Shown: in pieces, positions 23,250-33,250 of the stretch
Position numbering within the stretch: the stretch's first letter is position 1
Layout of the letters: each line of letters begins with the position of its first letter
Assembly (NCBI RefSeq): GCF_009363435.1
Contig: NZ_CP045354.1
Location: 2,322,501 to 2,386,500 of the forward strand
Reading direction: 5' to 3'
Length of the DNA stretch: 64,000 bases
Source: Labrenzia sp. THAF82
GTDB taxonomy: Bacteria; Pseudomonadota; Alphaproteobacteria; Rhizobiales; Stappiaceae
Program-made: the position numbers and the translations under genes
Notes under the pieces: model-generated
The model's database searches: none
Told to the model about the DNA's origin: nothing
Seen by the model: the letters and a program-made list of their open reading frames with translations, nothing else

Positions 23250-25688
23250 ATGGCAGACCCTGACGGGTATGACGATCCGTTTGATGATCCTTTTCAGCCG
23301 ATCGGCACCAGGGCGGAGCCCGCAGCAGCACCTGCAAGGCCTGCTGGAGGGATCGCTGCCCGCGCCATGGCGGCGCGTCAAGCGCCCGACTACCTGACAG
23401 GTCTCAATCCGGAACAGCGGCTTGCTGTCGAAACAACGGAAGGCCCTGTGCTTGTACTGGCAGGTGCCGGAACAGGGAAAACGCGGGTACTGACCACGCG
23501 TATTGCCCATATTCTAGCAACGGGTCGCGCGCGTCCTTCCGAAATCCTGGCCGTCACGTTCACCAACAAGGCGGCGCGGGAAATGAAAGAGCGCATCGCG
23601 GGCTTTGTTGGCGGTAACGTCGAAGGCATGGCCTGGCTCGGGACGTTCCACTCGATCTGCGTCAAGATTCTGCGAAAACACGCCGAACTTGTCGGGCTTA
23701 AATCCAGCTTTTCCATTCTCGACACGGATGATCAGATCCGTTTGATCAAGCAGATCATTCAAGCCGAGGGACTGGATGACAAGCGTTGGACAGCCCGTGC
23801 GTTTGCAGGAATGCTCGATGGCTGGAAAAACCGTGCGCTTGGACCAGACGACATTCCCGAAGGCGAGGCGCGCGCATTTGCCAATGGCAAGGGGCGCAAG
23901 CTTTACGAGGAGTATCAGGAGCGTTTGTCGATCCTCAACGCCGCGGATTTTGGCGATTTGCTGCTGCATGTCATCACGCTTTTCAAGACCCGGCCGGATG
24001 TTCTGAAGGACTATCAGCACCGGTTTCGCTATATGCTGGTCGATGAGTATCAGGACACGAACATAGCACAGTATCTCTGGCTGCGACTGCTGGCACAGGG
24101 CAACCCGAATGTGTGCTGCGTAGGCGACGATGACCAGTCGATTTATGGCTGGCGTGGGGCGGAAGTTGATAACATTTTGCGCTTTGAACATGATTTCAAG
24201 GGCGCCGAGGTTGTCCGCCTTGAGCGGAATTACCGGTCCACCAGTCATATTCTGGCCGCGGCTTCCCATCTCATTTCCTTCAATGAAGGGCGGCTCGGCA
24301 AAACGCTTTTCACTGATTTCAACGAGCCGGATCATGATCTGGTTTCAGTCGCTTCCGTTTGGGATTCAGAAGAAGAAGCCCGCACCATCGGCGACGAAAT
24401 TGAGGCGCTGCAGTCCAAAGAGCATGTTCTCAATCAAATGGCGGTGCTCGTCCGTGCTTCCTTCCAGATGCGCGAGTTTGAAGATCGTTTTGTAACCCTG
24501 GGATTGAACTATCGGGTGATTGGTGGTCCCAGGTTTTACGAACGCATGGAAATTCGCGATGCCATGGCCTATTTCCGGTGCGTCGCGCAGCCGGCAGATG
24601 ACCTGGCATTTGAACGCATCGTCAATACGCCGAAGCGTGGACTGGGTGACGCCACACTCAAACTCGTTCATGGCCTTGCCCGTGCCGAACGCATTCCTTT
24701 GATGCAGGCCGCAGCGCAATTGATCGACACTGAAGAGCTGAAGCCGAAGCCTCGCAATGCACTCAAAAATGTGCTCGACAATTTCGAGCGCTGGCGGAAC
24801 CAGCTTGAACAGGTCAAACACACCGAACTTGCCGAAATCATTCTGGACGAGAGCGGTTACACGGAAATGTGGCGTCAGGACCGGTCGGCCGAGGCGCCTG
24901 GAAGGCTCGACAACCTGAAAGAACTCGTTCGCTCCATGGACGAGTTTGAATCTCTCAGCGGCTTTCTGGAGCATATCTCGCTGGTGATGGATCGGGACAG
25001 TGCGGATGCAAGCGACGCCGTTTCCATCATGACACTGCATTCGGCCAAGGGGCTCGAGTTCGACACTGTGTTCTTGCCGGGATGGGAAGAAGGTCTCTTT
25101 CCCCACCAGCGTGCCCTCGATGAGAGTGGCCGGGCAGGGCTGGAGGAGGAGCGCAGGCTTGCCTATGTCGGCATTACCCGCGCCAAGAAACGGGCAAAGA
25201 TCTACTTTGCCTCCAATCGCCGGATTCACGGATTGTGGCAATCCACGGTGCCTTCCAGGTTCCTGGACGAATTGCCAGCGGACCACGTCGAGATTGCCGA
25301 ACCGTCTTCAAATTATGGCGGGTATGCAGGTGGCGGTTATGGGCCATCGCGTTTTGACCACAATGACCCTTTCGAACGCGGCAGTTATTCGACGCCCGGC
25401 TGGCAACGGGCACAGCGTGCCAAGCAAAACTCGGACGGTTTTTCAGAAGGTGGTGGACGCGGCTACAAATCCGCCCGCATGAAGCGGCAGGGACCTTTGA
25501 CCATAGAAGGAGAGCTTGTTGCAAAATCCGTCAGCGAAACACCGTCGGAATTCTCCCTCGGTGAGAGGGTTTTCCATATCAAGTTCGGTTATGGCGCGAT
25601 CAAATCGATCGAAGGAAACAAGCTGACCATCGATTTTGAGAAGGCCGGTGTGAAGAAGGTCATCGACAGTTTCGTGGAACGGCATTGA
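23250..25688 (+). CDS. UvrD/PcrA-family DNA helicase
   Basis: Superfamily 1A 3'-5' helicase for repair and replication-conflict removal. In 812 residues the motifs are in order: LNPEQRLAVETTEGPVLVLA (Q motif into Ia region), Walker A GAGTGKTRV (about 72-80), TFTNKAAREMKERI, Walker B VDEYQDTN, GDDDQSIYGWRGA, RNYRST, and TLHSAKGLEFDTVFLPGWEE. The C-terminus (ERVFHIKFGYGAIKSIEGNK) is the PcrA/UvrD Tudor-like RNA polymerase-binding module. A Pro/Ala-rich 45-residue N-terminal extension precedes the core. uvrD or pcrA is the likely name; the two are not separable here. Confidence 0.94.
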   Translation: MADPDGYDDPFDDPFQPIGTRAEPAAAPARPAGGIAARAMAARQAPDYLTGLNPEQRLAVETTEGPVLVLAGAGTGKTRVLTTRIAHILATGRARPSEILAVTFTNKAAREMKERIAGFVGGNVEGMAWLGTFHSICVKILRKHAELVGLKSSFSILDTDDQIRLIKQIIQAEGLDDKRWTARAFAGMLDGWKNRALGPDDIPEGEARAFANGKGRKLYEEYQERLSILNAADFGDLLLHVITLFKTRPDVLKDYQHRFRYMLVDEYQDTNIAQYLWLRLLAQGNPNVCCVGDDDQSIYGWRGAEVDNILRFEHDFKGAEVVRLERNYRSTSHILAAASHLISFNEGRLGKTLFTDFNEPDHDLVSVASVWDSEEEARTIGDEIEALQSKEHVLNQMAVLVRASFQMREFEDRFVTLGLNYRVIGGPRFYERMEIRDAMAYFRCVAQPADDLAFERIVNTPKRGLGDATLKLVHGLARAERIPLMQAAAQLIDTEELKPKPRNALKNVLDNFERWRNQLEQVKHTELAEIILDESGYTEMWRQDRSAEAPGRLDNLKELVRSMDEFESLSGFLEHISLVMDRDSADASDAVSIMTLHSAKGLEFDTVFLPGWEEGLFPHQRALDESGRAGLEEERRLAYVGITRAKKRAKIYFASNRRIHGLWQSTVPSRFLDELPADHVEIAEPSSNYGGYAGGGYGPSRFDHNDPFERGSYSTPGWQRAQRAKQNSDGFSEGGGRGYKSARMKRQGPLTIEGELVAKSVSETPSEFSLGERVFHIKFGYGAIKSIEGNKLTIDFEKAGVKKVIDSFVERH

Positions 25689-25712
25689 GGGCTGCCCGAT
25701 CTCGGCATTTTG

Positions 25713-26279
25713 CTAAAGATCCGTGCCCTTCGGTTTGATCAGCAGGTTTCTCTCATTCAGATATGGATGAATCTCGACAGCTTCTCTCAGTAGCTTTTGA
25801 CCGAGCTTTGCGCGTCCCATGCTGAGGAAGATCATCGCTTTGCCTGAGAGGGCCCCAAAGTGCCTGGGTTCGAGCTCCAGCACACGGTCAATGTCTTCAA
25901 GGCTTTCGTCGTAGTTGCCTTGCAAAAACAACACAAAGGCGCGCTGGTTCCAACCTTCCGAATAGTCGGGTGCTTCTTTTACCACTTCATCAAGGATGTC
26001 TTTTGCACCTTGAAAGTCATAGATGCCGCGCCGGCTCATGGCCTCATCAATGCTTTCTCGTATGCCCGGGGTCGGGGCAGCGTTCAGCCAGGATTCCCAG
26101 ATCTGGTTCTCGATCTTCTTGGCTTCCACTTCATTGGGAGCATTCTTGAGAGCGCGGAACAATGTGTCCTGCTCTGTTGTCGCATTGGCGGCCTGCGGTG
26201 GAACAGTCAAAAGCATTATAGCCGTGGCAATGGCGGCCATAACCCAATACGGAGAGTGGTTTCTCGCAAGTGTGGACAT
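25713..26279 (-). CDS. exported TPR-repeat protein of unknown role
   Basis: A 188-residue protein with an N-terminal signal peptide (hydrophobic core VMAAIATAIMLLTV, probable cleavage near ANA-TT). It contains two or three tetratricopeptide units around APDYSEGWNQRAFVLFLQGN and LEPRHFGALSGKAMIFLSMG. It is therefore probably periplasmic and a protein-binding adaptor. It is convergent with the helicase gene (24-bp gap) and divergent from prmA. No specific function can be assigned. Confidence 0.85.
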   Translation of the reverse strand: MSTLARNHSPYWVMAAIATAIMLLTVPPQAANATTEQDTLFRALKNAPNEVEAKKIENQIWESWLNAAPTPGIRESIDEAMSRRGIYDFQGAKDILDEVVKEAPDYSEGWNQRAFVLFLQGNYDESLEDIDRVLELEPRHFGALSGKAMIFLSMGRAKLGQKLLREAVEIHPYLNERNLLIKPKGTDL

Positions 26280-26420
26280 GGATCCTCCCGTTTCTCTCTT
26301 CTTTAGAGATGGGGCGGAACAGGGATTTGCCCAGGCTTTTGCTGAGGCTCCACTGGAATGTGAATGGCCGGGCCGCTATACCGCTGGCCTTGTGGCCATT
26401 TCAACAAGGCGTGAGCGAAC

Positions 26421-27311
26421 ATGAAAACCATTCGGGTGCGGATTACAGCCGAGGAACTGGAAGCCAAACGAATTTCTGACATTCTGGAACGTGCATTCGA
26501 GGATGAAGGCAATCCGGTGACGGTTTACGAGGCTTCGTCTGACGGGAGGGTCTGGGCAGCTGAGGTCTTGTTGTTTGAGGTTTCGCCCGAGGAAGCAGAG
26601 GCAACCGTTCGCGATCGCGTTGGTGCCGACGCATTTGCCGCTCCGCTTGAAGCTGAGGAACTACCTGATATCAACTGGGTTGAAAAGAGCCTAGAAGGAC
26701 TTAAGCCAGTTCGGGCCGGGCGGTTTCTGGTTCATGGAAGCCACGACCGGGACAAGGTCCTGCCGGGCGCTATCGGGCTGGAGATCGAGGCAGCTCTTGC
26801 GTTTGGAACCGGACATCACGGGACCACTGCAGGATGCCTGGAGGAAATTGATCGGCTGCTTTCACTGCGTGAGTATGACAGCATCCTGGATTTGGGCACC
26901 GGCACAGGCGTTCTTGCGATTGCTGCTGCATTGAAATCCAGACAAATCGTGCTGGCCACAGACATCGACCCGGTCGCTACCCAGACTGCTCTTCAAAACG
27001 CCCGTCTCAACGGCGCAAGTCATCTGGTCCGTGGGTTTACGGCAAACGGCATGGATGACCGACGTTTCGGACTTTACGGTCCGTTCGACCTCGTGATTGC
27101 CAACATATTGGCGCGACCCTTGATGAAAATGGCCAAATCCATTGGGCAACAGATGACCCAAACAGCGACACTGGTCCTGTCCGGTCTTCGCGTGGAAGAC
27201 GGGCCCAGGATCCTGTTCGCTTATCGATGCCAGGGATTTGTGCTGGACCGACGGCGTGAGAAAGATGGTTGGTTGACACTCACACTGGTGCGCGGCCGTA
27301 ATTTGGCCTGA
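26421..27311 (+). CDS. prmA: ribosomal protein L11 methyltransferase PrmA
   Basis: SAM-dependent methyltransferase for ribosomal protein L11. The 296 residues have an N-terminal L11-recognition domain and a class I methyltransferase domain. The SAM loop is ILDLGTGTGVLAIAAA, the acidic loop ATDIDPVA and the catalytic-side VIANILARPL, which matches the PrmA family. FGTGHHGTTAGCLE before the SAM motif is also diagnostic. Start ATG 26421 follows GGCGTGAGCGAAC. Confidence 0.95.
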   Translation: MKTIRVRITAEELEAKRISDILERAFEDEGNPVTVYEASSDGRVWAAEVLLFEVSPEEAEATVRDRVGADAFAAPLEAEELPDINWVEKSLEGLKPVRAGRFLVHGSHDRDKVLPGAIGLEIEAALAFGTGHHGTTAGCLEEIDRLLSLREYDSILDLGTGTGVLAIAAALKSRQIVLATDIDPVATQTALQNARLNGASHLVRGFTANGMDDRRFGLYGPFDLVIANILARPLMKMAKSIGQQMTQTATLVLSGLRVEDGPRILFAYRCQGFVLDRRREKDGWLTLTLVRGRNLA

Positions 27312-27351
27312 AGCGCATCGATATGCCTATTTTGGCCCCGTGAAACAACAA

Positions 27352-27383
27352 AAAAGCCCGCCGTGACAAACGGCGAGCTTTAG
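27352..27383. terminator. bidirectional terminator between prmA and the DUF1127 gene
   Basis: AAAAGCCCGCCGT (from 27352) pairs with ACGGCGAGCTTT around a GACAA-type loop. A-rich and T-rich flanks could end both converging transcripts. Confidence 0.7.
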
Positions 27384-27431
27384 AATGTGCACAGTTCTCT
27401 ATCTTGTCCTGAGCCCAAACCGGCAATCAGA

Positions 27432-27629
27432 TCAGAAGCCAGTGGTCGTAGACCCTTCACGCTCAAGCTCATCACGGTCATAGCCGTGTGCAGCGAGCGT
27501 CGCGTCGTCGAGAGACAGCAGGTAACCGTTGACATAGCGGCGTGCCTGAACAGAGCGGGCCTCAACCATGCGATCGAATGCGCGGCGCATGAAGCCGTTG
27601 CGGGTGGATGTCGTCGTTTTCATGGTCAT
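27432..27629 (-). CDS. DUF1127 small basic protein
   Basis: A 65-residue basic protein whose C-terminal half, RRYVNGYLLSLDDATLAAHGYDRDEL, matches the DUF1127 (YjiS-like) pattern of a short helix pair. Family members in other alphaproteobacteria have been linked to RNA turnover and phosphate or stress responses; no role is visible here. I start at ATG 27629. The frame is open to 27764, but the upstream part shows no conservation I recognise. Confidence 0.8.
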   Translation of the reverse strand: MTMKTTTSTRNGFMRRAFDRMVEARSVQARRYVNGYLLSLDDATLAAHGYDRDELEREGSTTTGF

Positions 27630-27878
27630 TTTCTCAATCCCATTTGGAGTTTTGAGAGCTTCCCTAGGGAGCCACGTCTTTCTTGTTGTGTTGATCCCTA
27701 TATGCGCCTTTGCCGTTGAGTCTGGTAGGCCTGATTGCGCATGACTGCTCTGCGTCTCTCGCATATGCGAAATAGATGGTGCATCGCACTGTAGGTGCGA
27801 TTTTCATTCTCGTTTGGGTGCTTGGGAGGAAAAATTATCTGGCTTGATCCCTAGCTGCGGGCAAATTACCGTGCCGCC

Positions 27879-29693
27879 ATGTTTCAATCTTTTGAAGATC
27901 TCAGCGATCCTTCCTGCGGAGCGCCGCATGCGGCTCTCCTGCGGGCTGAACTTGGCCGTCTTGGCCTAGATGGCTTTTTGATACCGCGTGCCGACGCCCA
28001 TCAGGGTGAATATGTGCCCCCACATGATTGCCGGCTTCAGTGGTTGACCGGATTTACAGGTTCGGCGGGAGTTGCAGCAGTACTCGATGATCAGGCAGCT
28101 ATTTTCGTCGATGGTCGATACACTATCCAGGTGCGTGAGCAGGTCGATATGGCAGTGTTTCCGGCTGCACACTTGATTACCGATCCCGTCACGGCGTGGC
28201 TCGCATCTAGATTGAAGCCCGGGCAAAAACTTGGTGTCGACGCGATGCTTCATACGGTTCGTGAAGTGCGCCGGCTTCGGGAAGTCTGCGAGACTGCGGG
28301 CGCGGAGCTTGTGACGCTGGATGAAAATCCGATCGATGCGATCTGGATCGACCGACCGGACCCTCCGCTCGGTAAGGTAAAGCTTTATCCCCTGGAACTC
28401 GCCGGGAAGGCATCTGAGGGCAAAATTGCCGAAATTCAGGCAGCGCTTTCGGAAAAGAAGGCAGATTCCTGTGTGCTGACCCAGCCCGATTCAATCGCCT
28501 GGTTGCTGAATATCCGTGGCTCTGATGTCACTCACACGCCTTTGCCTTTGTCGTTCGCAACTGTTCCGTCAACCGGCAAACCGTCTCTTTATATCGACAG
28601 TCGCAAGCTTTCCAACTCGGTGCGCGATGCACTTTCCGAGCTGACTGATCTGGCTGAACCCGGTGAGTTTATGGAAGGGCTCAAAGCGCTTGGCCGAGAC
28701 GGCGCAAGCGTCATGATTGACCCATCGCTGGCAGGCATCGGCATTGCAGATGCAATAAGCGATGCCGGAGGATCCTTGATCGAAGCTCAGGACCCGGTGC
28801 TTTTGCCGAAGGCAGTCAAGAACGATGTGGAGTTGAAGGGTGCTCGCGAGGCCCATATCCGCGATGCTGCGGCCTATATCAAGTTCTTGTGCTGGTTCGA
28901 CGAGGAAGCTCCGAAAGGCGAACTGGACGAAATTGGTGTTGCTGAAAAACTTGAGGAATTTCGGCGGGACACCGGTGTTCTGAAAGACATTTCCTTCGAT
29001 ACGATCTCCGGTGCCGGGCCGAATGGTGCCATTTGCCACTACAGGGTCAGCCATAGCAGCAACTTGAAAATTCCGATGGGAAAACCGTTCCTCATCGATT
29101 CTGGTGCGCAGTTCGAAGACGGAACAACCGATATCACCCGCACGCTTGCGGTGGGCGACGTTACGGCTGACATGAAAAGGCACTATACGCTCGTGCTGAA
29201 AGGCCATATCGCCATTTCGACCGCGCGTTTTCCGGAAGGGACGACCGGCGCTCAACTCGATACGCTCGCCAGGATCGATCTCTGGCAGGCCGGGCTTGAT
29301 TTCGATCACGGCACGGGTCATGGGGTGGGGGCCTACCTCAGTGTCCATGAAGGACCACAGCGCATTGCTAAGACAGGTACAGCCCCTTTGAAGCCAGGTA
29401 TGATCCTGTCGAACGAACCTGGTTATTACCCGGCTGGAGAATACGGTATCCGGATTGAAAACCTGGAGATCGTTACCGAAGCACGGGACATAGCCGGAGG
29501 TGAGCGACCGATGCTGGGGTTTGAAACGATCACCTTGGTCCCGATGGACCTTCGACTGGTGGATGTTGCCCTCTTGACCGACAAAGAACGCTCTTGGCTG
29601 AACCGCTATCATGATCGTGTGCGTAGCGAGATAGGCCCATTGGTTGGGGCAAAAGAACGCATCTGGCTGGAACAAGCCACAAAGACAATCTAG
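27879..29693 (+). CDS. pepP: Xaa-Pro aminopeptidase (M24B family)
   Basis: Dinuclear metallopeptidase removing N-terminal residues before proline. The 604 residues form two creatinase-type N-terminal domains and a C-terminal pita-bread domain. Its metal ligands are visible: Asp in LIDSGAQFEDGTTDITRT (two Asp), His in HGTGHGVGAYLSVHE, Glu in SNEPGYYPAGEYGIRIENL and the last Glu in the EIVTE region. The length fits the long, cytosolic aminopeptidase P form. The name pepP follows the family, not an exact orthologue. Confidence 0.9.
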   Translation: MFQSFEDLSDPSCGAPHAALLRAELGRLGLDGFLIPRADAHQGEYVPPHDCRLQWLTGFTGSAGVAAVLDDQAAIFVDGRYTIQVREQVDMAVFPAAHLITDPVTAWLASRLKPGQKLGVDAMLHTVREVRRLREVCETAGAELVTLDENPIDAIWIDRPDPPLGKVKLYPLELAGKASEGKIAEIQAALSEKKADSCVLTQPDSIAWLLNIRGSDVTHTPLPLSFATVPSTGKPSLYIDSRKLSNSVRDALSELTDLAEPGEFMEGLKALGRDGASVMIDPSLAGIGIADAISDAGGSLIEAQDPVLLPKAVKNDVELKGAREAHIRDAAAYIKFLCWFDEEAPKGELDEIGVAEKLEEFRRDTGVLKDISFDTISGAGPNGAICHYRVSHSSNLKIPMGKPFLIDSGAQFEDGTTDITRTLAVGDVTADMKRHYTLVLKGHIAISTARFPEGTTGAQLDTLARIDLWQAGLDFDHGTGHGVGAYLSVHEGPQRIAKTGTAPLKPGMILSNEPGYYPAGEYGIRIENLEIVTEARDIAGGERPMLGFETITLVPMDLRLVDVALLTDKERSWLNRYHDRVRSEIGPLVGAKERIWLEQATKTI

Positions 29694-29697
29694 TATT

Positions 29698-29727
29698 GCC
29701 GGAGCCGGAGAAATCCGGCTTCGTTTC
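29698..29727 (+). terminator. probable terminator after pepP
   Basis: GCCGGAGCCGG/CCGGC inverted repeat (stem GCCGG-AGAAAT-CCGGC) just after the pepP stop is followed by TTCGTTT. The stem is short, so this is a moderate call. Confidence 0.5.
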
Positions 29728-29747
29728 GAAAATTATTTAATTGCAGT

Positions 29748-30803
29748 TTGCTATCGATAGGTGACCTCGTGCGCGCCGCAGAAATACTGAAGATGCCTTA
29801 TTACGCCGCGGCTTTGGCAACCGGGGCGAAATCCTTTTGCGACAATCCGCTCATAGGCAGCCGACGCCTGAATGAGGCCGGGCTCCATGTACACCGCATC
29901 AAACTTGCGGAAAAACTGGCGGATTTTCGTCGACGCCAACTCAAACATCTGTTGCCAGAAGAAGACCGGATTGCTTATGAGCGCGACGGTTTCATAGCAA
30001 AGCCAGGGCTCTTGACGGATGACGAACTTGCGGGCATTCGGCAGGAAGTCGAGACGACGCGCTTCCATGCATGGGATATGCGCCAAGGCAATGCTGTAAC
30101 GCGCTTTATTCCGCTACCTCCAAATGTTTTGAAAGACCTTCCGTTTCTGAAAGCGCTTGTGTGGAGCAAGCCGTACCAGAACGGCCTGCGGTATCTGGCT
30201 TCCACCAATGGGGACCCGTTGGTTTATCTTCATATTGTGATGACTGATCCGGACAGCAAAAAGCGTGCTGATCCGCAAACGGCTTTTCATTCCGATACAT
30301 TCCATCAGACCGCCAAATCCTGGTTTTTTCTCTACGATATTGACGATGCGGAAGGGCCGTTCACTTACATTCCGGGGTCTCATCGTCTTACCGAAGAACG
30401 GCTGAGTTGGGAGCGAGAGCAAAGCCTTGTCGCAGCTGAAAACAAGAACAAGCTTCACGCAAGAGGATCGTTCAGGTTGCGGGCGGACGAGTTGAGCCGA
30501 CTGAACTACCCTCAACCCACCCGGTTCGCGGTTCCGGGAAATACGCTCGTCGTGGCTGATACGCACGGTTTTCATGCGCGGGCATCGAGTGACCGTCCCT
30601 CAGTAAGGGTCGGTATTTATGGTTCCTTGCGTCGCAATCCGTTCCTTCCCTGGGCAGGTCTTGATCCGCTCAATCTGCCGGGTATTCGAGGACAACAGGC
30701 TCGACTGTTTGTTGCCATGAAAGATCGAGAGGCACGGAAGAACGGGCGCGCCTCACATATGTATGCCGGTAAGGTTCTTCCAACGGAACCGCCAGCGTCT
30801 TAA
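29748..30803 (+). CDS. phytanoyl-CoA dioxygenase (PhyH) family protein
   Basis: Probable Fe(II)/2-oxoglutarate-dependent oxygenase of 351 residues. The HxD iron ligands appear in AFHSDTFHQTAKSWFFLYD, the substrate-side AEGPFTYIPGSHRLT follows, and the distal His lies in VVADTHGFHARAS. An Arg in RPSVRVGIYGS could bind 2-oxoglutarate. The substrate is unknown. The start is uncertain: TTG 29748, GTG 29769 and ATG 29793 are all in frame and none has a strong ribosome binding site. Confidence 0.82.
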   Translation: MLSIGDLVRAAEILKMPYYAAALATGAKSFCDNPLIGSRRLNEAGLHVHRIKLAEKLADFRRRQLKHLLPEEDRIAYERDGFIAKPGLLTDDELAGIRQEVETTRFHAWDMRQGNAVTRFIPLPPNVLKDLPFLKALVWSKPYQNGLRYLASTNGDPLVYLHIVMTDPDSKKRADPQTAFHSDTFHQTAKSWFFLYDIDDAEGPFTYIPGSHRLTEERLSWEREQSLVAAENKNKLHARGSFRLRADELSRLNYPQPTRFAVPGNTLVVADTHGFHARASSDRPSVRVGIYGSLRRNPFLPWAGLDPLNLPGIRGQQARLFVAMKDREARKNGRASHMYAGKVLPTEPPAS

Positions 30804-30823
30804 GAATCTGGCACGTCCAAGTG

Positions 30824-32467
30824 TCAGTTGTGCTCTTCCTTCGTGGCCTTGATCAACGCGGCGTTGAAATAGCGCAGGCCTCTCACGTGCCGGGCCATAC
30901 CAATAACCTTGGTGGCATCGCCCTTGCGCACCACTGGGAGTGCCGCCTTGCCGCAGGAATCAAAGCTTTTCAGGGCACTTTCCAGCGAATCCGTGTCGTG
31001 TAGATAGGGACCGTCTTCACCTGGATTGAAAATACGCTCTTCTTCCTTTTCCGGAGGCGGATCCATGAAGTCGCGAACCTTTACGGTCTCACTCAGGAAT
31101 TGGTGAACGCCTTCGTTCACGAAGCAGCCGCGCATCCCCAATTGCCAATGAAAATAGGATTTGCCGTGAACGGCCTGCGTCAGTCCGGTTGATATCGAAA
31201 CTGCAAGCAGCAAGGCTATGGAGAGGGCATAACCACCGGTCAGCTCGAACACGATCACTGTTGTTGAAAATGGCGCTCCAAGCACCGCAGCAGCAACTGC
31301 TCCCATGCCAAGGATCGCATATAGACCATGACTGGACGCCATTTCCGGAAAAGCGGAGGCTGCGATCAGTCCAAAGGCGCCACCTGTCATGGCGCCTAGA
31401 TAGAGGGACGGCGAAAATATGCCGCCGCCGAACCGGGAGGCAAGGGTGATGGCTGTTGCGGCGGTCTTGACCACAAGAAGCGTGAGCATGGTCTGAATTG
31501 TCAGCTCGTGTTTCAGAGCAAGGTCGGTCGCCTCATATCCAACGCCGAGAACTTCCGGAAAGAAGATGCCAATTGCACCGACAGCCAGACCGCCAAGCAC
31601 CGGACGGAACCACAACGGCATTGAGATGTTACGTGCGGTCCAGTCCGTGCCAATCAATGCGAATTGAAATGCGATAGCCACGGCTGCACAAGTCAGCCCC
31701 AGAAGAGCGAACGCGGGGATCTCCAGATAAGAGGAAATCTCATATTGGGGAATTTCAAACGCGGCGACATTCCCGAACCAGAGCCGGGATAGCAACGTCC
31801 CAACCACCGATGCCAGAACAATGGGTACGAAGGCCGAAACAGCGTAGTGGCCGAGTACAACTTCATGGGCGAACAAAACGCCGGCAATGGGAGCGTTGAA
31901 CGACGCAGAGACGCCGCTGGCGACCGCGCAGGCCAGCATCACGCGTCGTCCGGCGTCCGGCAGATTGAAGAAATTGCAAACAGCAGTGCCGAGCGTTGCG
32001 CCCAGATGAACAACAGGTCCTTCGCGTCCGGCGCTTGCGCCGCCTCCGAGAGAAATGGCTGTGACAACCGCGGACCAGAGGCCTGCGCTGAGTGGCAAGC
32101 CCCGCCCGCCATGCGCACGTGCCTCAATCACGTCAGCCACGCCCCCTGCGCGCTGTTGAGGGTGGAAACGATGAAGGATCCAACCAACAAGCAGTCCCGC
32201 GAACGCCGGTGCCAGCAAGATGACCCACCAGGGTTGTTGCCGTGCTGCCTGAATGGTCAACTCGGTAACTGTTCCAAGCCAAGGCCATTGGATCAACCCG
32301 ATTGCCGTCCGAAAGGCAATTGCAGCAAAAGCCACCAACGCGCCGACGGCAATAGCCAAGAACCAGATGAGAGGGAGTTTGTTGCCGCGAAACTGGCGCA
32401 GGTTTGGAGTAATCCAGCTGATGAGGATTTTGGGAAGCTGACCGGCTGTTTCTATTATTTTACGCAT
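30824..32467 (-). CDS. CLC-family chloride channel/transporter
   Basis: Membrane protein of 547 residues with the CLC architecture of many re-entrant helices. The GREGP filter motif with the gating glutamate is in ASAGREGPVVHLGA. The second filter motif is in FGGGIFSPSLYLGA. A C-terminal part of about 70 residues looks like a partial CBS region (DTDSLESALKSF). Presence of the gating Glu is compatible with Cl-/H+ exchange, but channel versus exchanger cannot be settled by eye. The gene lies 162 bp downstream of the thioesterase gene on the same strand. Confidence 0.92.
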   Translation of the reverse strand: MRKIIETAGQLPKILISWITPNLRQFRGNKLPLIWFLAIAVGALVAFAAIAFRTAIGLIQWPWLGTVTELTIQAARQQPWWVILLAPAFAGLLVGWILHRFHPQQRAGGVADVIEARAHGGRGLPLSAGLWSAVVTAISLGGGASAGREGPVVHLGATLGTAVCNFFNLPDAGRRVMLACAVASGVSASFNAPIAGVLFAHEVVLGHYAVSAFVPIVLASVVGTLLSRLWFGNVAAFEIPQYEISSYLEIPAFALLGLTCAAVAIAFQFALIGTDWTARNISMPLWFRPVLGGLAVGAIGIFFPEVLGVGYEATDLALKHELTIQTMLTLLVVKTAATAITLASRFGGGIFSPSLYLGAMTGGAFGLIAASAFPEMASSHGLYAILGMGAVAAAVLGAPFSTTVIVFELTGGYALSIALLLAVSISTGLTQAVHGKSYFHWQLGMRGCFVNEGVHQFLSETVKVRDFMDPPPEKEEERIFNPGEDGPYLHDTDSLESALKSFDSCGKAALPVVRKGDATKVIGMARHVRGLRYFNAALIKATKEEHN

Positions 32468-32629
32468 CAGTCATGGCACATGGAGCGGAATTCCTGCTTT
32501 TGAGCATTTTGCCCGAGTCGCAGCAAATAACTAGTCGCCCGACGACACTTTGAACGTTAAATCGCGTCACAAAACTTCAATTTTGAGAAAAGGTTGCCTC
32601 GAGAGCGATATCCTGATGCTTGGCAGACC

Positions 32630-33118
32630 TCATTTCGCAATTTCAATGCGTCTACCGCTGCGCTCCGGTCGCGGCAGGTTTTCATGGGCCTTGGCAAGAC
32701 CTGCCAGGTTCTGAAAGACGTCTTTTGGCCAATCAGCAACCCTTCTGGCCGACAAGTCTACATGGAGGCTCATCTGTTCCATGGTGGCTGACAGCCAGTT
32801 CTCATCTGCGTTCCAGAGTTCCTGATAAAAGTGGGCACGCTTGTTGTCGAAGTCGATCAGCTGAAGTGTTGCTGTCACGGGCATCCCGGCACTGAGTTCG
32901 CGCAGATAACAAACGTGAGTTTCAGCTGTGAAAAATGAGGCGTTTCTTGTTTTCGCGTAGTCGGGGCCAAGGCCCAGCCCAAGGAAGATTTCATCAACGG
33001 CTCTGTCGAACAAAACGTTGTAGTAAGCCATGTTCAGATGACCGTTGTAGTCGATCCAGTCTTCCTGGACGAACATGACGTTGCTCCTGATCGGATGTTG
33101 TTCCCATTCCACCGTCAT
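32630..33118 (-). CDS. hotdog-fold thioesterase
   Basis: Cytoplasmic acyl-CoA thioesterase-like protein of 162 residues. The 4-hydroxybenzoyl-CoA/YbgC-type motif QEDWIDYNGHLNMAYYNVLFD supplies the catalytic Asp and NGH turn. The AETHVCYLREL segment forms the next strand. Relatives occur in carnitine/betaine catabolic clusters, but none of those genes is here, so the substrate is open. I chose ATG 33118, preceded by AAGGTG; an in-frame start at 33166 would add 16 residues. Confidence 0.82.
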   Translation of the reverse strand: MTVEWEQHPIRSNVMFVQEDWIDYNGHLNMAYYNVLFDRAVDEIFLGLGLGPDYAKTRNASFFTAETHVCYLRELSAGMPVTATLQLIDFDNKRAHFYQELWNADENWLSATMEQMSLHVDLSARRVADWPKDVFQNLAGLAKAHENLPRPERSGRRIEIAK

Positions 33119-33250
33119 TGTCAGCACCTTTATCCACTTCGCCACATACAGTGTCTTAACACGCAACTTCCACTTTGACCTTTTGGGGATCTGCTCACAT
33201 ATTCTGCGTTAGCAAGCAGGGCGACCGCCAACAACCCTGACCCGTGGAGG

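Noticed and set aside
27783..27805. Hairpin ATCGCAC/GTGCGAT followed by TTTT upstream of pepP
   Set aside because: It lies between divergent genes, where no transcript obviously needs ending; it may be chance or part of the promoter region.
28569..29675. A 368-codon minus-strand frame opposite pepP
   Set aside because: It is antisense to a well-supported metallopeptidase, with no ribosome binding site or family motif.
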